Made by a program: the position numbers and the translations under genes. A stretch of DNA of 64,000 nt from Byssothecium circinans. Its lineage: Eukaryota > Ascomycota > Dothideomycetes > Pleosporales > Massarinaceae. Every line of letters starts with the position of its first letter. Positions within the stretch are counted from its first letter, which is position 1. Location: positions 453,433-517,432 of the forward strand of contig ML976983.1 of assembly GCA_010015675.1 (NCBI GenBank). Reading direction: 5' to 3'. Of the stretch, positions 34,140 to 43,467 are shown one piece after another. Below the pieces are notes generated by a model. That model was not told the origin of the DNA and searched no databases. It saw only the letters and a program-made list of their open reading frames with translations.

Positions 34140-34392
34140 GGCTTAAACCAATACGACACGAGGAGAATGTAGGATGCGAGACTACGCCGTACCACAACCT
34201 TATGTAGAATACCGTCCAGTCGTCAACGCTCAGAACTACGACTTCTCCACAGTTCAATTTTCGTTCATTTTCTCTAAGTTCTCCTTTAGCCATGGATATC
34301 GAAGATGCAGCAAATGATGAACCATCAGCACATTTGATACCATTTCGGATCACCGTGAATAATACAAGCCATTACCAACCTCTACATCTGAC

Positions 34393-34856
34393 ATGATGAA
34401 ATTATGCTATATCATCGTCGAGTCCACTCCGGATAACGACCTGGCATATCCCTCAGTCTGTTCGTCGGGACAGCTATCGCTCGAGGACGAGGATAGAACG
34501 AAATACGAGCCAATTTCGTACTGCTGGGCATGTTCCAACAACACTGGCCCAGCCATACTTCGATTTCCCAACCGCACCGGGTTCTTCGGAAGTGCAGATC
34601 ATCACGAATGCTTGATTACGAGGGGCCTCGATATCACTCTACGCAACGCGCGATTTGCTAACCGTAGGGCGTTCTTTGGATAATTCACACGCGTATTTTT
34701 CAGCTTGACACAATTGAGAGGAGCCAGCAGGTCAGCTTTATGCAGGGGTTCTACGCTGAAGTTTATCAAGTGCTGATACGGCTCGGTGAGGAGGACGCTT
34801 TTACACCGGTCGTTCGAGACATATCATCAGAATTGTGCGAGAGCTCACAAAGATGA
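34393..34856 (+). pseudogene. heterokaryon-incompatibility (HET) domain fragment, broken
   Basis: Two frames in order resemble the HET domain. The first, 34393-34683, has KYEPISYCWA, matching the family's YEALSYxWG start, then LITRGLDITLRNARF. The second, 34701-34856, has DTIERSQQVSFMQGFYAEVY and VLIRLGEEDAF, the part that follows the DAICINQ core. The core block itself and the join are missing, and no intron can supply them. The reading stops soon after. HET proteins trigger cell death when incompatible fungal individuals fuse. This copy is too short and broken to function. Confidence 0.65.
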
Positions 34857-36602
34857 TGAAACCATACCGCAACACAAGACACCGAGACAGACGCCTACTC
34901 GCTCATCTCATGCTATAAACGGAGGCTTACTCAGGTAGTTCCGAAGCTTTGCGCAATGTGGCCAAGGGTTCGACAGCGTCTTCAACGGCGCCAGTTTTCT
35001 CCGCTATCTCTGCTTGCTGATGTAAAGCACCGGCAGTCGCATCAGATAACAAAAGATTACCTCCTTCACGCAAGACCATGTCAGGGTTCTGCCAGAAGTG
35101 TTCCGCTTTCGTCCGCATCCAAGGAATGGCGAGCACTATCAAGGTCACCACCATTCGCCGACTGCGAACATGGTGATGAGATATGCGACGGCATACTTCG
35201 GAAATACAGTAACAACTTTCTTCTTCAACCTATAAACACATGACAAGATTAGACTCAAGAACACTTAATCGTGTAGATGTATACGGTATTGAAGATACAT
35301 TTTGTTCATTGACAGGGGGTATTAATACTATATTATAACATGAGGGGACGATGAACACACATGTGCACTCCTTACAACAGAGAATAGCAACCTAGCTACG
35401 AGAATATAATATAGAATACCAGGTATATTAAAGTATCCACCAGAATATGAGATGCTAAGGTGTATCTCCTATTATCTTATTAATTGCGTACAAAATAGAC
35501 TAAGTAAAAGGATGGTTGTGTTGAGCATTCAGGTGGCCACTGTCGCGACTTCCTTACGAGTGTGATTAGACTGAACTAGCGCTCTAGCGGCATGAAAGAT
35601 GATACGAATTATACAGAACAAAATCGAATAGTTGACAGGGGGCGCCTTCACTACCTCGCTGAACTACAGACTGCACTTTTCATAGTTTTCGAGATCAAAT
35701 ATCGAGAGTATTTCTAGACTTTTATTCCCATTGCTGTACTTGTGTTCGTACATAAACACCTTTGTCATTAAATGGTCTTACTCTTGTGAGGCTTTGTGGA
35801 GGTCAAATGAGCTGGAGAAGTAGATTCATGTGATCGTATTGCTCTTCGTCTGAAGTTTGAAGAGAGCTGCGAGCTCTGGCTATATAGGCTTCTCAGGCTC
35901 GGAGGAGCTTGAGAGCGTATATCGTACGCGACAGGCTTTCATTTTGGCCCTGGTACATTGCACCTCGTCATTCTAAGAGTGAGCGAGCGGGCGAGCGATG
36001 GTGTGCTTGTTTTGTTGCTAAGAGTGTAACACTCAGTAGTATTAGTAGCGCGACATAAAATACGTTTATTGTTAAGTTACTGCGAGCTCCCTATAGTTGG
36101 ACGTGTTTAAGTAAGAAAGGTTAGAACTTATAGTGGATATTTATTTAATACTAACACTATGTAACTCATGTATGCTTTACTGTTTCCTCAGTGTACCGCG
36201 ACCATTCACCACACTGCTGGATCACTGGCTACGGAGCAGAATGTAAAGTAGCGCGAGTGGAAATAAGTACCTGCATACCCATACTCAAAATTTAAATCCT
36301 TAATTGAAGGCACCGCGTATTTCCAACTCCCTTCTCATTATAGGGAAGACTTGTTCGGGAACTAAGATCCCGGTTCCACAATATAGTGCATTGTTCGCTA
36401 CCGCTCCCAATCACTCCCTGGAAAAAGACGCCCAGCTCCCCACCTTTACCACACTGCCGCGCCTTACACGCACGACGCCGCATCACTTAATATTACCTTA
36501 ATACTCTCATAACTGGGCCTTTTTCTTAGTATATAACTGATTTAAGCTCAAAATTGTCCATTAAAATATGAGCACTGGCGCAATTTCAGCTTCAGCTTTA
36601 CA
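34857..36602. other. AT-rich intergenic stretch before the tRNA gene
   Basis: 1.7 kb of mostly AT-rich sequence without a gene. A 75-codon frame on the minus strand (35154-34927) begins with a hydrophobic run but has no recognisable domain. The part at 35260-36590 is rich in TA steps and could be decayed repeat DNA. Confidence 0.4.
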
Positions 36603-36609
36603 TCCTCCG

Positions 36610-36621
36610 TGGCGCAATTGG
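36610..36621 (+). promoter_or_regulatory. RNA polymerase III A box
   Basis: TGGCGCAATTGG at tRNA positions 8-19 matches the A-box consensus TRGYNNARNNG. Confidence 0.8.
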
Positions 36622-36640
36622 CTAGCGCGTCTGACTGTTA

Positions 36641-36647
36641 AGAAGCA
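36641..36647 (+). other. canonical 7-nt tRNA intron at position 37/38
   Basis: The seven bases AGAAGCA interrupt the anticodon loop directly 3' of A37. The G three bases from the intron end can pair with C32, the anticodon-intron pair that eukaryotic tRNA endonuclease needs. It is at the short end of known fungal tRNA introns. Confidence 0.75.
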
Positions 36648-36662
36648 ATCAGGAGGTTCGTG

Positions 36663-36714
36663 GTATGTAATTACACATCTTAATATTAAATTGTGTCGCT
36701 AACCCATCGGTTAG
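36663..36714 (+). other. 52-nt spliceosomal-type intron inside the tRNA T-stem
   Basis: The insertion begins GTATGT, contains GCTAAC 13 bases before its end and finishes GGTTAG. These are the donor, branch and acceptor signals used by mRNA introns in this window, and 52 nt is the normal local intron size. Removal joins TTCGTG to GTTCGAGCCC and restores a perfect T arm. The middle is AT-rich and can form a small ACACA/TGTGT hairpin. The last G of the insertion plus the following exon base recreate the GG of the B box. Confidence 0.65.
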
Positions 36715-36724
36715 GTTCGAGCCC
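36714..36724 (+). promoter_or_regulatory. RNA polymerase III B box spanning the intron-exon junction
   Basis: GGTTCGAGCCC matches the B-box consensus GGTTCRANYCC. Its first G is the last base of the 52-nt insertion, so the insertion did not destroy the internal promoter. It does increase the A-to-B box distance to about 92 bases between the facing edges of the two boxes. Confidence 0.75.
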
Positions 36725-36747
36725 ACGCGGGGGAGTTTATCCAATCC

Positions 36748-36753
36748 TTTTTT
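36748..36753 (+). terminator. RNA polymerase III terminator T6
   Basis: A run of six T residues begins 13 bases after the tRNA discriminator base, a normal Pol III stop. Confidence 0.7.
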
Positions 36754-37573
36754 GCTCCCCTATTCGGCCTTTCACAAGCTTAAGGTTTGCGGCGAAGGGT
36801 GAGAACGGCCCTTTATTTTACGTGGCACTGCTCTGCCGAGCTTTACTTTTGACCGTGCGCTGCAAGTGAGGGGCAGAAACATCACTCTTATGGTCATGGG
36901 TCCAGCATTTGGGATGGGTGCTGTGGCTTTGTGATGTGAGGGTGGTTTGGATGATTGTACTGGCGATTTGACGGATGTGCGACAATGGTACATTGCATCG
37001 ACAATGAATGGTAGGTCATCGACAAGGTCTATAACTATATCAATCATCACAACCCCTTTTGAATAATGATTTGGTCAGAGATGAGGGCCGCCGACAACGC
37101 GAGAGAAGAATCGCCATTACGCGACGTCCATACCACGAACAAAATTCCCTAAAAAACTGCAGTGCTTGCTACTCTCCATATCGATATAAAGAGCAGCTAT
37201 CTAGAATATTTATCAGGTGTTAAACTTGGCAAATAGCTATATGAAACGCAGATGAGAATTCAATCGAACTCTATGACCTGAAACTTTCAAAGCTTGTTCC
37301 GGAACCTATCATTAGATCTTATATATTCGTAGCGCAATAGGGGTATATCCGTTCAAAAGACAGTAAGTATACAGAAAAATACACAGAAAGGAAATGACCA
37401 TAATGGGGTGTCGATGTCATGGCCTGTGTCGGCATCCCTCTCAAGGACGCAATAAGCTCCTCAAGTGGGATCCAAACAGAAAAATCCCAGATAACGGCGA
37501 ACGCAGTAGGAAACAGTTGAGCCTCGCGGGCTCTTATCCCAAGCGTACTGCGCACAGCAAACAGTCCGGCTGC
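36754..37573. other. intergenic
   Basis: These are 820 bases between the tRNA and the 3' end of the receptor gene. A 92-codon frame on the minus strand (37050-36772) has no recognisable motif. No other feature is seen. Confidence 0.4.
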
Positions 37574-38780
37574 TTACACCAATGCACCGCCCCTCCCACC
37601 GAAACCCTCCTTCGGGGTGCTCCCCTCAACAGTTACCTCATACCCACTCTCGACCACAATCTCCAAAGGCTTGATCTCCAGGATCTGTCTTTGGCTCTCT
37701 CCATCATCCGTGACATCTCTGGGAGCCATGTCGCCTTTCCTTCGCTCAATCGTATATTGGTACGATGCAGCGATCCTCGAGACACTTGATCCGATCTCAC
37801 GCAATGAGTACTCTCTATTAACAGTGCTGGTCCTGTCAATAGTCCTAGAGCGACCATTAGAGGAGAAGCCGCGGATGCCGAGGTAGCGGAGCAGTGGTCG
37901 CATGGTGGCGAGCGAACCGGCGACGATGCCGATGCAGCACTCAACTTCAGACCAGATAGCGATGGGAGTTATGCCGTAGACGAAGTCGTCCGGATCTTGG
38001 TAGGCGAGGAGGTAGCGCATACGGACTATGGTTGCGATGGAGGCACTGGAGTCAAGTTAGTAAGTCCCCAGTATCATTATTGTACAGGGTACCTTACAGC
38101 ACACCCAACGCAAGTATTACACCGACGTAGATCTTTGCATTTCGAGAGAGTTGGATCCCCCATATCACAAAGACAGGTAAGATGGCGCATGTCCAGTCCG
38201 TGACGATGCAGACGGCGCTGAAGAAGTACGTCACATTCGTCAAAATCGACGGCGAGCCGCACTTCCCTTTGGCAGGATTCCAGGCCGCCGCAAGAGGTTT
38301 ACAGCGCGCTATGTACACCACGACACGTATGAAAGAGCCGAGTGTAGAGATGCCAATGACGTTGTATAGGATCCATCGAAATTTCCTTTGCGGCGTCACC
38401 CGCAATATGAGCACGCAAATGGAAGCTTTGACCGGCGCAGTGGCCGCGGCGTAGGCGAGACCAGCAATGAGGAACCACTTCTTCGCTTGTTCGATCTGCG
38501 ATTCGGTGAGGCGGTACGCGTGGGCGCCTACGCCGTAGGAGATGGAGATGTAGTCCGCGATGCAACAAAACAGCAACAGTGCCTTACTTATTAGCCATGA
38601 CTTGAACTTGATAAAGTGAATACGTACATATCCCAGCACCATTAACTAGTCATCTAAATTAAATCCGCGAATCTCCAGCCTCGCCCAAACTCGCAAGAGG
38701 ATAGCAACAGTGGAGATGCCAAGCAGCACACTGATGACGATCAACAACTCCAGGCCGGGCCCCTCGGGATGTACTATCAT
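37574..38780 (-). pseudogene. rhodopsin/PTH11-like seven-helix membrane protein with in-frame stop
   Basis: Three exons, 38780-38628, 38582-38098 and 38045-37574, would encode 369 residues. The protein has the fungal rhodopsin-domain pattern of seven membrane spans: LLIVISVLLGISTVAILLRV, the GVGAHAYRLT loop, a third span with APVKASICVLILRV, FIRVVVYIARC, WTCAILPVFVIWGIQL and a final span before ATMRPLLRYLG. A C-terminal cytosolic tail of about 100 residues follows. Codon 45 is TAG (38646-38648), exactly where the family has the conserved Trp of LDDWLM. A G-to-A change in TGG explains it. Introns and the rest of the frame are intact, so the damage looks recent, or the stop is a sequencing or assembly error. 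Such proteins sense surfaces or ligands in plant-associated fungi. Confidence 0.8.
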
Positions 38781-41700
38781 CGTCAGTAGGCTCGACGACG
38801 CGCTACATGAAATCGCATACGGAGGTAGTGATGAAAGAAGAGGCAAGGCCGACAGCTCGGTTTACGTGAGTGGGGCTTGAGTTAACAAACATCATGACCC
38901 CTCGTCAGTCTTTCCTCTATTGATACAGCCCTATCGCTATCTCAAATCACATAGAAGGCGGTGGACGGCCATGCAGTCATGCATGCCAACCTCTGTGCGC
39001 TCCCGCAAGAGCTGGGCTTCAGGCGATCACCCAGTCAGGATGGGAGCTTGGGTTGCGGAAGCGGAAGCCATTGCATGATGAGCGGGTCAGACGAATGCGG
39101 ATCAGCTTACAGGGATGTAATAACAAATTTTCCAGGGTCTCGGTGTCCTTCGATCCTACCAAAGATTGGTGGGTGAAAGGGTACGGGAATGAGTGAACGG
39201 TGTGTCTGAGTAAGGCTGAGGCTTCACCGGCTCTACCGCCAGCCTTGTGCTACATGAACAGGCTGCAGCTGTGGAATTGTGAGGGAATTTAGAAATGAGA
39301 TTTTACGTCAACACGTGAGCTGGGTTTGATGCGGTGGAAAGGGATGGAGAGGCCGGGAACCAAGAGTGTCTGAGCCCTAATTCGGCCCGTTGCATTCTGC
39401 TTCATCGTTCGCGACAGAACAACTATCTAGCAACAAACGAGCGATCATGCCCCTATCAAGTGCAAACGGTTGTGGCTGGGATTACTGTTTCTGTTGGCGA
39501 GAGGAAACCTTATCCTGACGTGGCGTTGTCGTCCAAGCTTTAAGACTGGCATCGTAGCTGGGCGCTTGCAGCGTATTGTGCTTTGGATACGCAGCCATTC
39601 GCTTGAGGACGGACGGTGACGGGTGATGTCAGATGAAGGCGCGGGGAAGAAGCGAAGAGGAGTGGAGAGGAGTCGTATCGACACTGCGGCGGACTACCGT
39701 CCACCTGGGACCGTCTGATTGGACTTCTAACCGAGGTAGGTGCAAGTGTTCCTCCACGATTCCCCCCACGTTCACAACCCATTCATCCGGTGTTCGTCAT
39801 CACTGAAGTCTTCATGTGACCTTTCTACCGACCACTCTGCTAGCCTCGTCTATTCTATTCTTTCTACAGAGATTTCTTCCAAGCCAAGGCATCGTCAACT
39901 CCCCTTGAAATTCCAAAGCATCTTGCAGTACCATTGTATGGGCAACTTGAAACAGAAGTGTAGCGAAATCATAGATACATCGTATTATTGAATAGAGGTA
40001 GGGATGTTTGAGTTTCTTACGCTGCATCTCTCGGCGAAGCTGCTCATCACCACGATGCAAAGATGATGAACTTTCCCCCTCGATTTCCAAAACACGGCGT
40101 TATTATCACAATGCCAAGCATCTCCACATGCAAAAGAGTGAGAGATAGCGTTGCAAGAGGAATAAAAGTGCACTAACACCGTCGCGAGACATTGCCATTC
40201 GCTATCGGTTTTTTTTATTGCCTCCAGAAGACACATGTAACGAAACTGGTTCAAGTTCATGCACGTTCCCTAACAACATCAAAGACTCGCGCATATTTCT
40301 CGAATAGTTCATAGAAACACGAGAACAGGGGAGGAGAAAAAACTATCGTGGCAGCTTTGTTGAGGCTTCTCGCTCTGCACAACAGCAGCAAACCCATGTA
40401 GGGACATGCTTGAGTTTCGACGTGCGATACAATAAATATCATTAGTCCTTCGACTTTAGGGGTTCAGTTTGGAACCCAGGGGGATTTCGTTAACATACTT
40501 CAAAAAGAACATTAGGCTAGAACGTAGAAGCAAAGTCACATACAGAGCCCTTGTAGAGCTCCGACACGCAGACAGACATGCTTCGACGTTAACCCGAATT
40601 TGGTGGTTAAAATTGGATTTCTTCAACATATATCCTAGATCTTATTAACCCTGATGTTCCTTTTCCAGCAGTGGAAAACATCTTTTCCTCGGAACGTAGG
40701 ACTGCGGATCGTTACTCCCGTTTTCTCTCCGATCTTCGCACTTATCACTTCTCCAGGTGAAATTCGGTATACTCTCGCAGACAAAAACATGCGTTTATCT
40801 TAACTCCACCACAGAAGAATCGCAGAGGACATTTTGATAAGGGTTTGAGAATATCCGGCATGCTCAATCATGTGTTTGGCTTTGGAACGAGCTTCCATCG
40901 TCGTGAATCGCTTGTACTTAGGAATACGATTTTGGTACAGCGAGGAAGTTCCACCCAAATAAATAAGACACTTGTCCATTCTTATCGAATGCATAAGTTT
41001 TAGGCTGAACTCCCTCCACCATTTTGCAGCGACCGAGTGTTTTCTGGCGGACAACTCTTTCCAACTGTCATAGTCATGTTGCGTCAACCCTTTTGATACA
41101 GAGCGGAGAGTATGCAATCCCTTCATCCATTCTTTCTCTGCTGGTTTTGGAAACCATTTTCGAACCCTCTGGAACATTTGAAAGAAGAAAATTGGTTCTG
41201 ATCTCTCGCGATTTCATTTAACACCAGTGATAAGGATTTTTCACAAGAACGAGTATACATATGATGCAGAACAGCACTTTCAGCAACCATTCGTTGTACA
41301 TAGTGCTGTGTCTAGAGCGAGGTCTCGAGCACCGCTTCTTATCAAACCGCCTCGTTAGCTTTTCGGAGGGCATGCCTCTACTGTTCCCAGAATTTGAAGG
41401 TTTGCAGCTCAAAAAACACACAGTACAACCATATCCCTACATCATTTGACTTTCCTGGTGCTCGCCATACCCGGAAGCAGTAAAGATTTGTACAGACGAA
41501 AGTCACAGAGCCATAACGCAGTCTACGTCGCCTTTCGAAACCACACTCATAGGAGCCGCCATAACAGCCTCATAATATTAAATATCATCCTCACATCTCA
41601 CAGGAGACTCATTCCTCTGACGTATCTCAATTTCTCGTTTCCCTCGCAGCACGGGAGACATGAATGATTGATGGTCAAGTTTGAACACTGGAAGATTTTC

Positions 41701-43467
41701 CACCTTCTCACAAGGGGAATATCTTGTGTGAGGGGTCTCAGTGGACGGAAGGATGAAGACATTGCTCGTGATGTTGCCTAGTCTTTCCCTTTCCTGCCAA
41801 AAATTCGAATCTCACAATCCCGAACTCAGAATATATTGATGTGATGCCTCTTGTTTTCATCGAGGACTCCTCACGGCGGCTTCCACATGACTTTGTTTCT
41901 GTTCGATTCCAGGGCCGATAACGAGCTCCAGGTGATCCACTCTACACCAACACTGGTTTGGAAACTAAGACTTTTCTCCTCTCTCTGGTCACAGGGCACA
42001 TATTCCATCTAGATTCTGACTTTAGCAGAGAGATGACTCTCACATTTTCTCAATATTCCGTCAGGAAATCTTAAGACCTCCGACAAAGAGAGCTCCAAAT
42101 CCCATTCAAATCTGGTACGACCTGTTTTAGCACACCCATAGCGCCATCCCAGAAATATCAGGCTGTTTGACTTCTTAGACAGCCGTCCAGCGTCTCGATC
42201 GATCCCAACTCATAATCAGGATCCTAGTTGTCTTTTTAACCACCCTCTCTCACAAACAGTTACACCCCCTCCTTTCCGCAACCCCAAACATTCCGTGCTC
42301 TGAGATAGACTTTTTGAACTCCCCCGGCGAAACGAATCGACAATACCATGGTAATTTCTAAAGCCACTCGCTCGCTCCAGGACCACTCCATGAGCCATTC
42401 AACAAAAATGCTTTAGGTCCAACGAACGGCCCCCCTCTTCCGCGGCATAGCCTCCAACGCAAGAGCTTTAGATTCCAACATATTCCCTCATCCAGCTCAA
42501 CCAGCGAATCCCCATACCTACGTCTGCCTCCGCATCGCAGGATGCCCTTCTCCATTCATCTTCCGCATCATTATTTTGGTCTCGGGATTTCCTGTCAGTG
42601 ATAAGAGAGGAGGGGCACAACATCGAAGAAATCCCATAGCCCTTGGCCTGGGTAGTTTTTGTACAGTTTCCTCGGGTCAAGAAGGGTTGTGCATCTCCCA
42701 CATGCCCACCCGTGCTGCTAACCTTTTGTTTTTGCCACATTTGTTCATATAGCAGTACATTTTGGCCTCCGACTACATTTGGAAGCGTGTTTGTGTGAAA
42801 GGAAGGAGGAAGGTTAGAGAAGCGGGCATGGTTTATATACATGGGTAGTACGCACCGTCTCAAGCATCGAGGGATTGAAAAAAGTATGTTGGGTGTGTGA
42901 CGACCGTAAAAGGTGGGATATTTACAAATTCACAGAGGCTCGACAAGCCTTTTGCATACTTTTCCACTACTTTTAACGTTAATGACTTTGGAGTTTCGTG
43001 CGCTGAGCGGGTCTCCACAATGAACGAAATCGCCCTCACTGAGCTTGGTATAGGAACGCGAGCGCACGACCTTATTCAAGCTCAAAGTATGAAAATGCTC
43101 ATCCATTCATCACCCGCACCGTCCTTCAACTAATGTATACTCATAACACCCCTCCTATCCCATACATATATATTCCCATCCTGACCACCCCAGCGGCCAA
43201 CCCCCATGTTCCGCTCCTAACCATACGAGAGTTTGGAAAAGAAGTGAACAAGTGATATAGTACGCGCCCTATCCAAACCCATTCAATCGGCCAATGCGGA
43301 TAGATAGACTCGACATGCCGATGCACCCAGATCAACGCCTTGCAAGAAATGCCAACCAAGGACACCGACCCAGAGAATGGAAATAGCAAATCGCAAGCGA
43401 ACAGCAAAAACACAAAAAAGAAAGAAAGAATACACACTTCGCCTCCTCAATACTGCCCGGTGAGGTG
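38781..43467. other. 4.7-kb gene-poor interval
   Basis: No recognised gene. Short frames occur near 39334-39543 (plus), 39812-40260 (minus) and 40800-41177 (minus). The last is listed separately. The stretch from 39950 to 42200 is AT-rich. The final part is the 3' flank of the TCP11-family gene. Confidence 0.4.
40800..41177 (-). CDS. orphan ORF, 125 codons, doubtful
   Basis: An uninterrupted ATG-to-stop frame in an AT-rich region where other frames are broken. The product is basic and tryptophan-containing (VRKWFPKPAEKEWMKG, AAKWWREFSLKLMHSIRM). No motif or family is recognised, and no signal peptide or clear membrane span is seen. It may be a lineage-specific gene, an exon of a larger one, or chance. 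Confidence 0.2.
   Translation of the reverse strand: MFQRVRKWFPKPAEKEWMKGLHTLRSVSKGLTQHDYDSWKELSARKHSVAAKWWREFSLKLMHSIRMDKCLIYLGGTSSLYQNRIPKYKRFTTMEARSKAKHMIEHAGYSQTLIKMSSAILLWWS

Larger units (their letters stand above)
36603..36735 (+). tRNA. tRNA-Asn(GTT) with two interruptions
   Basis: Removing 36641-36647 and 36663-36714 leaves a 74-nt tRNA with perfect cloverleaf geometry. The acceptor stem TCCTCCG pairs with CGGGGGA (discriminator G at 36735). The D stem is GCGC with GCGC (36612-36615 and 36625-36628). The anticodon loop is CTGTTAA with GTT at 36637-36639. The T stem CGTGG pairs with CCACG, with loop TTCGAGC. The first interruption lies after position 37, the universal eukaryotic nuclear site. 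The second lies inside the T stem between positions 52 and 53. The A box TGGCGCAATTGG and B box GGTTCGAGCCC are both intact in the DNA, and a T6 run follows. Function depends on the second insertion being spliced; otherwise the gene is dead. Confidence 0.85.

Noticed and set aside
36603..36735. Reading the interrupted tRNA as an ordinary decayed tRNA pseudogene
   Set aside because: Not excluded, but all stems, both promoter boxes and the terminator are intact, and the insert has precise splice signals, which random decay would not produce.
43141..43437. A hydrophobic 98-codon frame just downstream of the TCP11 gene
   Set aside because: It lies where the 3' UTR should be, has no family match, and its hydrophobicity arises from T-rich sequence.
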